Source: Methylicorpusculum sp. (GTDB lineage Bacteria > Pseudomonadota > Gammaproteobacteria > Methylococcales > Methylomonadaceae). Taken from it: 64,000 nucleotides of DNA. The position numbers and the translations under genes were made by a program. Positions 47,709 through 57,241 of the stretch are shown one piece after another. The notes below the pieces were generated by a model. That model worked only from the letters and a program-made list of their open reading frames with translations. It made no database searches and had not been told where the DNA came from. The DNA lies in assembly GCF_030651835.1 (NCBI RefSeq), contig NZ_JAUSBX010000156.1, forward strand, positions 1-64,000, written 5' to 3'. Positions within the stretch are counted from its first letter, which is position 1. Every line of letters starts with the position of its first letter.

Positions 47709-49016
47709 TTAATGCATTTTGATTTTGGCATGCGCACCGCGGCGAAACAGATTCGATAAAGTCAGCATCGCAGTTCTGAAATAACCGTGAATCGCGACTT
47801 GATGCATTTTATACAAGGACAAATAAACCAATCTGGCTATAAAACCGCCTATGGTTACCGAGCCGATGAGATTGCCCATCAGGTTGCCTACCGTAGAGTA
47901 TTTTCCCAGAGAAACCAGTGAGCCGTAATCCAGATAGACATATTTGACCGGCGGCTTGCCTTGCAAACGGTTCATGATGGTTTTAGCCAGCGTGGTTGCC
48001 TGCTGATGAGCCGCCTGAGCGCGTGGCGGAACATTATGATCATGGCCGGTCCAAGGACAGGCCGCACAATCGCCCAGGGCAAAGATATCAGCATCGGACG
48101 ACTGTAAATACTCATCGACAATCAGCTGATTGATCCGGTTTGTTTCCAGGCCATCCAGTTGGTTCATCCAGTCAGGCGCCTTGATACCGGCCGCCCAGAC
48201 TTTCATATCTGCAGCGATAAACTCACCGTCGTGCGTCTCAATACCGTCCTTGGTAACCTCTACAACACGCCGACCCAGTTTCAGATCAATATTCAATTTG
48301 ACCAGTTGCTGCTGCGTTGAAATGGCGAGTTTGGGAGGTAATGCGGGCAGCAATTGTGTCGCTGCTTCAATAATCGTAATTTTAACGGCGCCGGCCTGGT
48401 CCATGCCATACACAGCCAGCAAGTGAGTCACTTCGTGCAATTCCGCCGAGAGTTCCACGCCGGTGGCGCCGGCACCTACGATGGCTATGGACAACGGTTT
48501 ATCAATTGAGGCGCTGCGGCTGACATGACGGCGAATGTAGAGTTCGACCAATTGCTTCTGGAATCTGAACGCTTGCGAGGTCGAATCCAGAAACATGCAA
48601 TGCTCATCCACACCTTTGATATTAAAGGTATTGCTGACACTGCCGACTGCCATGACCAGCGTATCGTAGGTGAATGTACGACTGGGTATCAGTTCTTCGC
48701 CACTCTGACTGAAAGTTGGGCTGACATACACTTCCTTTTTTTCGCGGTTCAGGCTTTCCATTCGGCCCAAGCGAAAACGAAAGCCGTTACGATGCGCTTG
48801 CGCCAAATATTCGACTTGTTCTGTTTCATCCAGGGTTCCGGCCGCGACTTCATGCAACAACGGTTTCCAGATGTGCGTCGACGAAGCATCGATCAGATAA
48901 ATTTCAGCCAGACCTTTTTTGCCTAATTTTTGACCCAAACGGGTTGCCAACTCAAGGCCGCCCGCGCCGCCGCCCACAATTACGATTTTATGCCTGCCTT
49001 CATTTGTGTCAGTCAT
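47709..49016 (-). CDS. ndh: Type II NADH dehydrogenase (NDH-2)
   Basis: 435 residues from the ATG at 49016, which has AGGGGGAG 2 bp upstream; the longer start at 49043 would overlap the upstream gene. Two dinucleotide folds are seen: HKIVIVGGGAGGLELATRLG for FAD and IAIVGAGATGVELSAELHE for NADH, with IFALGDCAACPW near 300 for FAD and an amphipathic C-terminus (LYKMHQVAIHGYFRTAML). It passes electrons from NADH to quinone without pumping protons. It follows the SPFH gene closely. Confidence 0.92.
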   Translation of the reverse strand: MTDTNEGRHKIVIVGGGAGGLELATRLGQKLGKKGLAEIYLIDASSTHIWKPLLHEVAAGTLDETEQVEYLAQAHRNGFRFRLGRMESLNREKKEVYVSPTFSQSGEELIPSRTFTYDTLVMAVGSVSNTFNIKGVDEHCMFLDSTSQAFRFQKQLVELYIRRHVSRSASIDKPLSIAIVGAGATGVELSAELHEVTHLLAVYGMDQAGAVKITIIEAATQLLPALPPKLAISTQQQLVKLNIDLKLGRRVVEVTKDGIETHDGEFIAADMKVWAAGIKAPDWMNQLDGLETNRINQLIVDEYLQSSDADIFALGDCAACPWTGHDHNVPPRAQAAHQQATTLAKTIMNRLQGKPPVKYVYLDYGSLVSLGKYSTVGNLMGNLIGSVTIGGFIARLVYLSLYKMHQVAIHGYFRTAMLTLSNLFRRGAHAKIKMH

Positions 49017-49029
49017 CGCTCCCCCTAAA

Positions 49030-49920
49030 TCATTTACCTGCATTGGGTAAATTTAGAATCAGTCCGTCCGTTTTATCCCCCATAAACGTTCGAGGATAAG
49101 CGCCGTCCCATTTTTGAACTGCATTATAACGAATCAATTCCGTCGTGACCGATTTTGCTAACAATTGGTTGGCCTCAGCTTGCGCATGAGCTTCCTTGAT
49201 AATTCGATATGCTTCTGCATCGGCTTCAGTCCGTTTGGCATTCGCATCAGAGATGGCAGCCATCTCTCTGGCCTCCGCTTTTTTAACCTCTTGCTGAGCC
49301 TGTTGCTCAACAATTTTTAACTGGGCTTTTTCCCGTTCCAGCTGTTCCTGACGCTCCTTAGTTTGAATGACGGCTGTGGTCACAACATCCGGCAGCGTAA
49401 TATCCCGAAACAAAACCGCTTTAATCACCAGACCTTTGGGTTCAAGGTACTCTTTTAACCCTTCTTCCATATAGCTCTGTAAAGCCTGCTGAACATTATC
49501 CTGATAAAAATCCTGTGATTGCGTAACCGTTTTACCCGCCTCTCGCAATAATGAGCGAACTTTGGGCGAAATATGCTTATCAACGACATCATTCAATTGC
49601 CCTGTTTCCTGCAAGATTTCAGGCGTTTTTTGAGCCTGCAACTGGAAAGTTATTGAAATATCCATGGAGGTTTTCAACTTATCCTGAGAGGGCACCTGAA
49701 CTTTTTCCCAGGTGTACGTTAATTGCCGCAAATCGAAACTGACAAAATTTAATAACGGATTAACGATATGCAGGCCTTCACCGTAAGGTTCCGGCTGAAC
49801 CCGACCAAACAACGTCGCCACTTTATTATGTCCGGGCTCTACTGTCGTATAAGAATTCAAGACCACCAGCAGCCCCAATAACAAACCGGCCCCATAGCCC
49901 AGGTAACTCAGTTTTATCAT
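49030..49920 (-). CDS. SPFH/prohibitin-family membrane protein
   Basis: 296 residues from the ATG at 49920 (AGGA 10 bp upstream); a GTG at 49947 is also in frame. One N-terminal membrane anchor (YLGYGAGLLLGLLVVLNSY) is followed by the SPFH domain (TVEPGHNKVATLFGRVQPEPYGEGLHIVNP, given here in part) and a coiled coil (residues about 200-250, rich in KAE and QQE). Prohibitin-like proteins form membrane rings and often control FtsH-type proteases. It lies 13 bp before ndh. Confidence 0.87.
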   Translation of the reverse strand: MIKLSYLGYGAGLLLGLLVVLNSYTTVEPGHNKVATLFGRVQPEPYGEGLHIVNPLLNFVSFDLRQLTYTWEKVQVPSQDKLKTSMDISITFQLQAQKTPEILQETGQLNDVVDKHISPKVRSLLREAGKTVTQSQDFYQDNVQQALQSYMEEGLKEYLEPKGLVIKAVLFRDITLPDVVTTAVIQTKERQEQLEREKAQLKIVEQQAQQEVKKAEAREMAAISDANAKRTEADAEAYRIIKEAHAQAEANQLLAKSVTTELIRYNAVQKWDGAYPRTFMGDKTDGLILNLPNAGK

Positions 49921-50001
49921 CTCAATTTCCTGATTTTTATTAAGCACAAGAGAACAAACTGTAATAATATGTATACAAACTCACCATGACGATTGAATGC
50001 T

Positions 50002-50343
50002 ATGCGCCCCTTGATCTTGTTAAGTCTGCTTGTCTATCCGGCTTTTCTGCTGGCGGAGCCTCCACCCATTCTGGATTCTGTCCCGGAACCCCCCGAACCG
50101 CCGATGCCGGTTGAAAGCGGCGAAGTCATGGAGCCGGATATTACAATTATTCGTAAGGGAAAAAAAACCATACAAGAATACCGCATAAACGGTCAGCTTT
50201 ACATGGTTAAAGTAATACCTGATATTGGACCGGCTTATTATCTGATCGATACCGATCGCGATGGCAATATGGATGTGCGAGGAACTGATTTGGACCGTGA
50301 AGGCATCAATATCAATCAGTGGAAAATTCTGGAATGGAATTGA
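50002..50343 (+). CDS. DUF2782 family exported protein
   Basis: 113 residues from the ATG at 50002; an in-frame TTG at 49993 adds three residues and neither has a strong ribosome site. A signal peptide (RPLILLSLLVYPAFLLA) is followed by a proline-rich acidic stretch (EPPPILDSVPEPPEPPMPVE) and the DUF2782 body (ITIIRKGKKTIQEYRINGQL, YMVKVIPDIGPAYYLIDTD). Function is unknown. In other gammaproteobacteria the family is often near polA or thrH. It is divergent from the SPFH gene. Confidence 0.82.
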   Translation: MRPLILLSLLVYPAFLLAEPPPILDSVPEPPEPPMPVESGEVMEPDITIIRKGKKTIQEYRINGQLYMVKVIPDIGPAYYLIDTDRDGNMDVRGTDLDREGININQWKILEWN

Positions 50344-50488
50344 TTATCCACATTTATCCGGTGTAAATATTTCGCCTTGGGTTTGGCGATAGCCGTAACC
50401 CAAGAGATAGACTTTTAGGTACGTGGATACTTCGATTGTTGAGTTTAGTTCTAAGAGCTAACCCAAACTTCCGGTCACATGAATTGCC

Positions 50489-51343
50489 TCAGAATAAGTC
50501 ATTGGCCATAGACTGGAATTTGTTGAGTTTTGCGCCCAGCTTTTCGTAGACCTCACCATAGTATTGAGGATCGACAGCCAATTCAGTGAGACGAGGTTCA
50601 TCGGGCAACATTTCAAGGCCATCAAACAAATGCTGCACCGCGTGAACAACACAACCTACCAGCGTTGAAACCTGCCAAAATTCCTCGTGATAAGCGGCTT
50701 CGTGATGATGCCCCATAGCAACCACAAATACTTTCGGCAATCCCCAAGCATTGCCGACCAGTGAACCAATTTCACAGTAGTCTGTTTTTGCTTTAAGCCG
50801 CAACGCATCGATAATGGTCAGATGATCATGACTCACTGCCTGAAAAGCCTCATGCGTTTCTTTGGGCATCACGTCGGCCAAACACAGTAAGCCCAAGTTG
50901 TGGAGAAGGCCCGCCGTTTGGGCCGTTTGATGAAACATCGAGTTTTTTTCGTAGCCCGACACACCGGCGGCTAATAATCCTGAGCCTTCCGCTACCAGCA
51001 TGCTACTGGCCCAAAATTGCTTTAAGTCGAAAGCGGGGCAATTGGCTGTATTAAACGGCGCAATAACGGCTAAGCCCAGACTGACGCTGCGCACGACATT
51101 TAAGCCTAAACGTGCGCACGCATTTTCCACCGTCAGAACCGGCACTAACGGCGCAGCCCAGGCTGAATTGGCTAAAGCCAACAAACGCGCGGCAATACTG
51201 GGGTGTTGGTTGACGACATTGGATAATTCCCGGAAACCGATATCTTCGCTGGTAAGCGCTTTTATCAGTTGCAAAGCAGAGTTGGGTAACACCGGAATTC
51301 TCAGATGATGCGCAATGTGTTCTGCTACAGGATTATTTTCCAT
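50489..51343 (-). CDS. HDOD domain protein
   Basis: 284 residues, nearly all one HDOD (HD-related output) domain: LPNSALQLIKALTSEDIGFR, ELSNVVNQHPSIAARLLALAN, ARLGLNVVRSVSLGLAVIAPF and a partial HD-like H-x-H region (AMGHHHEAAYHEEFW). These domains bind signalling partners and are found in regulatory proteins, but no enzymatic activity is established. It is monocistronic. Confidence 0.88.
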   Translation of the reverse strand: MENNPVAEHIAHHLRIPVLPNSALQLIKALTSEDIGFRELSNVVNQHPSIAARLLALANSAWAAPLVPVLTVENACARLGLNVVRSVSLGLAVIAPFNTANCPAFDLKQFWASSMLVAEGSGLLAAGVSGYEKNSMFHQTAQTAGLLHNLGLLCLADVMPKETHEAFQAVSHDHLTIIDALRLKAKTDYCEIGSLVGNAWGLPKVFVVAMGHHHEAAYHEEFWQVSTLVGCVVHAVQHLFDGLEMLPDEPRLTELAVDPQYYGEVYEKLGAKLNKFQSMANDLF

Positions 51344-51585
51344 ATATGGCCTTATTTCCCGCTAACCATTTTATTAATAAAGGCAGCAAGACTGATTTTT
51401 TCGAGGAATCGTTTTGGAACTTTATCATTCAGCAAGCCAATAATCGTCATCTAAACACACTGTTCCAGTAAAAAAAGAAAGGTCATAAACCCGATCGTAT
51501 CAAGAGAAACCGGCTGCCATCCTGAGACAAGTTCAGAATGGCCGGAGATACTTTTACCAGTCAAAATAGAATTGAAGGCATAAGC

Positions 51586-54354
51586 TTAGCTTGTAATTAC
51601 AAAACGAACTGCATCCAGCTTAATTTTCGCTTCTTGAATATGTTCATGTAACAGTTCGGTAAAGTCTTTTAACTGCTCAATCTCTTCTTCGCGAATCGAG
51701 GGATTCACTTTCCTTAGCCTGACCAGCCTTTTAATCTCAGACGTCAAGGTAGTCAACATCAGAAGAGTCGCTCTCTCAATCATTGCGTTCATTTCAAGAG
51801 TTGCTTTTTGTTCCGCCAGATTCAGCAAATGCGTAATGGGCAAACGTTGATTATTGAGAAATGCCACGATTTGCCTTTTATCAAATTTAACCCCCGAATC
51901 GACGATCTGTTCGTGCAGAATGCTGTTCGTGACATCATTTTTATTTTGATCGATTAACACGCGAATAGGCGCAGAAGGCAAAAACCGCCTCACCTGCAGC
52001 GATTCGGGCGCGCTACATTCAACGACAAACAGGCATTCCAGAAAAAACCGTCCCGCCTTGACTTGATCGAGCTTGACCACACTGACTGCGGCATTACCCG
52101 TTTCACTGGATAACACCATGTCCATAGATGCAGTCACCATGGGATGCTCCCAGGTCACAAACTGCAAATCTTCACGCGCCAGACCAATGACCCGGCTGGT
52201 CGTCAGGGTTATGCCATCATCAGGAAGCCCCGGAAAATGGGCCAGGCGTAAATGTTCACTAGGCCGCAGGATATGGCAATCATTGGAATGAAATTCTATA
52301 TCCACACCATAACAATCAAAAATATCTTCCAGGTACGGCCAAAGCGTTCCTTCATTGTCTATGGCTTGCAACTGGTCGATAAGTTGATGAGCCGATTCTT
52401 TCCGGCAGGAGTTCAACTCCAGCAACAAATCCCTGCCATTATGAAGTTCAATGTCTATTTCCGTGGCCAATGTCTGGGTCTTGGTGATCAACCGATCCAG
52501 CTCTGCCTCATTCAACGCCTGTAAGACCGCAGTCAATTCCTTGGTAAGGATATCCGCAACTTGTTGCGCCGCGTGACAATTGACTCGAAATGCATTCAAA
52601 CCCTCGTCATACCATCGATACAAAAAATGATCTTGCGTCTCTTTGATATAAGGAATGTGAATTTGAATCACGTGTTGTTGGCCAATCCTGTCCAAACGCC
52701 CAATACGCTGTTGCAATAAGTCGGGATTAGTCGGCAAATCAAAAAGGATCAGATGATGCAAAAACTGAAAATTGCGCCCTTCACTGCCTATTTCCGAACA
52801 AATCAACAACCTCGCCGCACTTTCTTCATCCGCAAAATAGGCCGCTGCCCGGTCGCGTTCGATAATACTCATGCCTTCATGAAACACAGCAGCGGCAATG
52901 CCGGCGCGGGTTTTTAAACTGTGCTCAAGCTCAATGGCCGTCTGAGCTTTTTTACAGATTAGTAGCGCTTTTTTGCCGCGCAGCGATTTGAGGGTATCGA
53001 CCAGCCATAAATAGCGAGGGTCATTTTCCATTTTTTCGGTAACTTGACCTTCCAACGGATAACCCTGGCACTGGCGCTCGGGAAAGCCCTTGACCGTTTG
53101 CCTGGAGTTTCTGAATAAAATCCGCCCGGTGCCGTGATGATCCAACAGGATTTTTAACAGTTCGGACCGAGCTGCATCTGCAAGATCGGGATCATCTAAC
53201 TGTTTAAGCAGATTGCCGGCATTGTCGTTCTGAAGTAAATGGCTTAAATTTTTCCTGGCCTGTTCTGATAAAGGCTGAGCCTCAATCAATAACTTTGCAG
53301 CTTCTGCAACCGGCTCAAACTGCTTCTCTTCTTCCAAAAACGCGGTAAAGTTATAAAAACGATCGGGATCCAGTAAGCGTAACCGAGCAAAATGGCTCTG
53401 CTTGCCCAATTGTTCGGGCGTTGCCGTCAATAAAATCAGCGAGGGTGAAATGCGCCCTAATTGTTCGACAAACAGGTAATCCTGGCTTGGCGCGTCTTCG
53501 CTCCATTCCAGATGATGCGCTTCATCAACAATCACCATATCCCATTCGACTGCCAGCGCTTGTTGCTGGCGTTTTGGATACGCTGAAAAAAAGCCCTGAC
53601 TACACAAAATAAGCTGTTCCGTCATAAACGGATTGTCTTCATGTGTTTCCAGGCAACGCTCTTCATCGAACAAACTGAAGCGCAAATTAAACCGCCGCAC
53701 CATTTCCACCAGCCATTGATGCAGCAGACTGTCCGGCACGATAATCAGCACGCGCCGGCTCAAACCATTAACCAGACGATGATGTAAAATCAGGCCGGCT
53801 TCAATCGTTTTACCCAAGCCCACTTCATCAGCCAGCATAATTCTGGGTGAAGCACGTCCTGCAGCCTCATGCGCAATATAAAGCTGATGCGCAATCAACG
53901 AAGCTCTGGCTCCTTGCAAGCCTTTAACCGGAGATTGTTGATGCTGCTGTAAATGCCGCCAAGTTTCGTAACGAAGTTGAAACCAGTTGCTGGGATCAAA
54001 TTGTCCGGTAAACAATCGATCCTGGGGTTTATTGAACTGGATATGATGGCTTAATTCTATTTCTTCCAGCTCCATTTCCTGATGACCGTCATCACGACCA
54101 AAGTAAGTGATCAATCCGCCTTTTTCAGCCAGACCGGTGATGGTCATTTTTTGACCTTCTGCGGACTCTACGACATCGCCCACGCTGAATTTAACGCGCG
54201 TCAATGGCGCATTATCCTGCGCATAGAGTCGCTTTTCGCCGGTGGCGAGAAACAATAAACTGACGCGATTGTATGCAGCCTCTTCGACGATACCTAAACC
54301 TAATTCTGACTCGGTGTTGCTAATCCAGCGCTGGCCGGGAATAAATTCATTCAT
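51586..54354 (-). CDS. rapA: RNA polymerase-associated protein RapA
   Basis: 922 residues. The N-terminal Tudor-like domains (FIPGQRWISNTESELGLGIV) precede a Swi2/Snf2 ATPase: motif I LADEVGLGKTIEAGLILHH, DEAHH at motif II, LLTATPEQLGKQSHF, and motifs V-VI IGSEGRNFQFLHHLILFD and LQQRIGRLDRIGQ. The RapA-specific C-terminal domain follows. It recycles RNA polymerase after transcription. Slightly shorter than E. coli RapA (968). Confidence 0.95.
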   Translation of the reverse strand: MNEFIPGQRWISNTESELGLGIVEEAAYNRVSLLFLATGEKRLYAQDNAPLTRVKFSVGDVVESAEGQKMTITGLAEKGGLITYFGRDDGHQEMELEEIELSHHIQFNKPQDRLFTGQFDPSNWFQLRYETWRHLQQHQQSPVKGLQGARASLIAHQLYIAHEAAGRASPRIMLADEVGLGKTIEAGLILHHRLVNGLSRRVLIIVPDSLLHQWLVEMVRRFNLRFSLFDEERCLETHEDNPFMTEQLILCSQGFFSAYPKRQQQALAVEWDMVIVDEAHHLEWSEDAPSQDYLFVEQLGRISPSLILLTATPEQLGKQSHFARLRLLDPDRFYNFTAFLEEEKQFEPVAEAAKLLIEAQPLSEQARKNLSHLLQNDNAGNLLKQLDDPDLADAARSELLKILLDHHGTGRILFRNSRQTVKGFPERQCQGYPLEGQVTEKMENDPRYLWLVDTLKSLRGKKALLICKKAQTAIELEHSLKTRAGIAAAVFHEGMSIIERDRAAAYFADEESAARLLICSEIGSEGRNFQFLHHLILFDLPTNPDLLQQRIGRLDRIGQQHVIQIHIPYIKETQDHFLYRWYDEGLNAFRVNCHAAQQVADILTKELTAVLQALNEAELDRLITKTQTLATEIDIELHNGRDLLLELNSCRKESAHQLIDQLQAIDNEGTLWPYLEDIFDCYGVDIEFHSNDCHILRPSEHLRLAHFPGLPDDGITLTTSRVIGLAREDLQFVTWEHPMVTASMDMVLSSETGNAAVSVVKLDQVKAGRFFLECLFVVECSAPESLQVRRFLPSAPIRVLIDQNKNDVTNSILHEQIVDSGVKFDKRQIVAFLNNQRLPITHLLNLAEQKATLEMNAMIERATLLMLTTLTSEIKRLVRLRKVNPSIREEEIEQLKDFTELLHEHIQEAKIKLDAVRFVITS

Positions 54355-54541
54355 GGTTGATTAAAACAGTAATCTTGTAATAAAAATGAGTGTGGGGAAT
54401 TTGTCTGTGAATCACTTGCTTTAACTAACTTTGGATTATTTAAATGTCAGTGAACACAAGATTATTAATAGCTATTCAAGTTGATAGCTACGATTATTTT
54501 TAGCAAGCAATGGTAGATCCATCATAAGCGGCAAAATTCCT

Positions 54542-55423
54542 TTATTTAAGTTCAGCAAGCAGCTGCGACATCATTGATTCGGCCTGACTCAAATAACCGG
54601 CACCAAATAAATTGAGATGATTGAGAATGTGGTAGAGATTATAGAGAATCTTTCGCTGAGCGTAACCTGCATCCACTGGAAATAGTTCACGATACGCCGC
54701 GTAAAAACCGGCGCTGAAACCGCCGAACAACTCGGTCATGGCCAAATCGGCTTCATGATCCCCAAAATAACAGGCCGGATCATACAAAACAGGTTGCCCC
54801 AGGTTGTCAGCCGACGCATTACCAGCCCACAAATCACCATGTAACAAAGAGGGTTTGGGCTGGTAGGTGTCGAAGAAAACCGGCAATGACGCAGTTAATT
54901 GCTCGCCTTTTCTTTGCAGACTGCCTGAATATCCGTTTTCAGCCGCCAATCGCAATTGAAACCCTAAACGGCGCTCTCGCCAAAAAGTAATCCAGTCATC
55001 GTATTGCCCGTTTAATTGCGGCGTACTGCCAATCGTATTATCCAGATGCCAACCGAAATAAGCTTGCCGCTGCAAATGCAGGGTAGCAAGTTGCTGCCCC
55101 AGGCGTTCATCGGCTTGGTTCGACTTATGATTGAGCTCCAGATATTCCAGCACAATGAATGCAGATTCCTTTGTCTGACCATAAGTAATCGGCACAGGCA
55201 CTCTGACACTTCGGGTCGCAGCCATCGCCTCAAGCCCGGCAAATTCAGCAGCAAACATGGCCTCGCGCTCAGGGCGATTCAATTTGACAAAATAGGCTGC
55301 ATCTTGAGCCTGCAGCCGGTAAGCCGCGTTAATGTCGCCTCCGGCAATGGCTTGCACACGACTGATCCTGACCGGCTGGCCAATGACGGCTTCAAGGTGT
55401 TGAGTTATAGGATCCCAATTCAT
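54542..55423 (-). CDS. Fructosamine kinase family protein
   Basis: 293 residues of the aminoglycoside-phosphotransferase-like fold. The glycine and lysine region is ISRVQAIAGGDINAAYRLQA and AYFVKLNR; the catalytic loop is SLLHGDLWAGNASAD, with YDPACYFGDHEADLAM for metal binding. Family members phosphorylate fructosamines or ribulosamines so that glycated proteins are released. It stands 37 bp before the TRAP gene stop on the same strand, reading away from it. Confidence 0.92.
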   Translation of the reverse strand: MNWDPITQHLEAVIGQPVRISRVQAIAGGDINAAYRLQAQDAAYFVKLNRPEREAMFAAEFAGLEAMAATRSVRVPVPITYGQTKESAFIVLEYLELNHKSNQADERLGQQLATLHLQRQAYFGWHLDNTIGSTPQLNGQYDDWITFWRERRLGFQLRLAAENGYSGSLQRKGEQLTASLPVFFDTYQPKPSLLHGDLWAGNASADNLGQPVLYDPACYFGDHEADLAMTELFGGFSAGFYAAYRELFPVDAGYAQRKILYNLYHILNHLNLFGAGYLSQAESMMSQLLAELK

Positions 55424-55460
55424 AAGCTCAGGATTTTCTGTCCTCTATTAAATTTTTGTT

Positions 55461-56546
55461 TTAAAGCGCCCTGGCCTTTAAATAAGCCAGTTCAGAAATA
55501 TCGCCCCAGCGTATGACTTGTTTTTTAAACGCCATGACTGATTCGAATACTTTTTTAGACGCCGCATCCTTATCGGATAACTCAGCAACGACTTCTTCTG
55601 AAATACGCTTCAATGTCTTCAGCACGTCATCCGGTAATGGCAGCACTTTGACGCTGTGCTTGTTAATCAGCGTATCCAGCGCCTGATTATTACGCGCGGT
55701 AAATTCAGCAATCATATCCATATTGGCCGCCTTGCACGCTGTTAAAACAATCTGCTGTAAATCTTTGGGCAAAGCATTAAACGCTTTTTCATTGATCAAG
55801 GCTTCAATCGTCGAACCCGGCTCATGCCAACCCGGGTAGTAGTAAAACTTGGCGACTTTGTATAATCCAAACGCCAAATCGTTATAAGGCCCCACCCATT
55901 CAGTAGCATCCAACGTACCCGACTGCATCGCTGTAAAAAGTTCTGCGCCCGGCATATTGACGGTAGTGCCTCCGGCACGGCTCAGCACTTCACCACCCAA
56001 GCCGGGAATCCGCATTTTCAAACCCTTCAGGTCATCCACCGTTTTTATTTCGCGGTTGAACCAGCCGGCCATTTGCACACCCGAATTACCGGTTGGCGCA
56101 GGAATTATACCGAAGGGTTTATACAAATCCCGCCATAATTCCAAACCCCCGCCGTAATAAAGCCAGGCGTTCATTTCCTGCGCAGTCAAACCAAAGGGCA
56201 CGGCGGAAAAAAATTGCGCCGCTTCCGATTTGCCTTTCCAATAATAGGCGCCGGAATGACCCAATTCTGCGGTACCTTTGGAAACCGCATCGAAGACTTC
56301 AAACGCGGGAACCATTTCTGCAGCACCATACACTTTTACCTGTATCCTGCCGCCGCTCATTTCACCAATTAAACCGGCCAACAAATTGGCATTTGTCCCC
56401 AGTACTGGAAAATTTTTCGGCCACGTTGTCACCATTTTCCAATTGAACTCGGCCTGCGCCATCGCGGCACGGGGAGCGGAAATCGATACTGCACCTGCTG
56501 CCAAGGAGGCTATGCCGGCCGATTTAATAAAGTTGCGCCTCTTCAT
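55461..56546 (-). CDS. TRAP transporter substrate-binding protein (DctP family, TakP-like)
   Basis: 361 residues from the ATG at 56546; the frame is open to 56612 but this start places a TAT signal (MKRRNFIKSAGIASLAAGAV) at the N-terminus. The solute-binding body shows AEFNWKMVTTWPKNFPVLG, GGRIQVKVYGAAEMVPAFE, and the cap MPGAELFTAMQSGTLDATEW typical of 2-oxoacid-binding TakP proteins. No membrane subunits (DctQ, DctM) are nearby, so it is an orphan binding protein here. The ligand is unknown. Confidence 0.9.
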   Translation of the reverse strand: MKRRNFIKSAGIASLAAGAVSISAPRAAMAQAEFNWKMVTTWPKNFPVLGTNANLLAGLIGEMSGGRIQVKVYGAAEMVPAFEVFDAVSKGTAELGHSGAYYWKGKSEAAQFFSAVPFGLTAQEMNAWLYYGGGLELWRDLYKPFGIIPAPTGNSGVQMAGWFNREIKTVDDLKGLKMRIPGLGGEVLSRAGGTTVNMPGAELFTAMQSGTLDATEWVGPYNDLAFGLYKVAKFYYYPGWHEPGSTIEALINEKAFNALPKDLQQIVLTACKAANMDMIAEFTARNNQALDTLINKHSVKVLPLPDDVLKTLKRISEEVVAELSDKDAASKKVFESVMAFKKQVIRWGDISELAYLKARAL

Positions 56547-56774
56547 AATGCTACCGTTACTCGTTGATGCGATTGAATTAAAGCCAAAAAACGTGAGTTT
56601 TATAACGTACAACCAAAGAGAACCCTATCTATTAGGCGCCTTTTGCTTCAGTTATATCATCCCGGTCACTTACTGTTCCTTTCCTGCTCTTACCATTAAA
56701 GTAATAATGCAAAAGCAAAATTTTGCTTACTTTATCACAAGCCGCTAGCTACGCGCGCGATAAGCCTTTAGGTC

Positions 56775-56938
56775 CAGCAATTCTCAGTTTGAACTTTTAT
56801 GTAGATTCGAGGGGAGGCGTAAGCCTTGCGAGGATCGCCGTAAACCCATCCATGGGGGCTTGACGGCAGCATCCCTGCTGCCGACATCCCCGCAAAGCTT
56901 ACGCCGCCCCTTTTTTATCATCAAGCTGGGAATTGCTG
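56775..56938 (+). mobile_element. MITE-like palindromic element, family 1, copy 4
   Basis: 164 bp. Left end CAGCAATTCTCAGTTTGA, right end reading ATCAAGCTGGGAATTGCTG. A perfect 9-bp target duplication CTTTAGGTC flanks it (56766-56774 and 56939-56947). The stem arm GGGGAGGCGTAAGCCTTGCG pairs with its counterpart before the right end. The core CCCATCCATGGGGGCTTGAC and hairpin GGCAGCATCCCTGCTGCC are intact. No ORF. Confidence 0.92.
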
Positions 56939-57156
56939 CTTTAGGTCGGCTTAAAAAGGAGAATCTAAACTATCGATATACAACAGCCTTTTTTTGAATT
57001 TGAAAGCGGCTTTCAATTGAAACAACTCATGGTAATGAACACCCGCTAGCGCCTCGTCATTTTCAAACATCGTGACTATCCTTGTTCATCGATGGACAGA
57101 TTACCGGACAAAAAACGGGACACTCTAAAAAGCTATAATACGCTGGGTTATATTAT

Positions 57157-57177
57157 TAATTGAACATCGTTCAATTA
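57157..57177. promoter_or_regulatory. Perfect palindrome, probable TetR-family operator
   Basis: TAATTGAAC-ATC-GTTCAATTA, a 9-bp perfect inverted repeat with a 3-bp spacer, 18 bp after a TATAAT box and 65 bp before aas. TTGAAC half-sites also occur upstream of the TetR gene (about 61225-61235), so that regulator is the likely ligand. Confidence 0.6.
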
Positions 57178-57241
57178 TTGGTTATAGTTTTCCGGCAATG
57201 CGTCTGGCAATGTTTGTTAAGATGCCTACAGGAGGAATTTC

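Larger units (their letters stand above)
56547..57241. other. Intergenic region with MITE copy 4 and a TetR-type operator
   Basis: About 695 bp with no supported gene. It contains the transposed MITE copy at 56775-56938, a TATAAT box at 57134-57139 without a matching -35, the palindrome at 57157-57177 and a strong AGGAGGA ribosome site for aas at 57229-57235. Confidence 0.6.
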
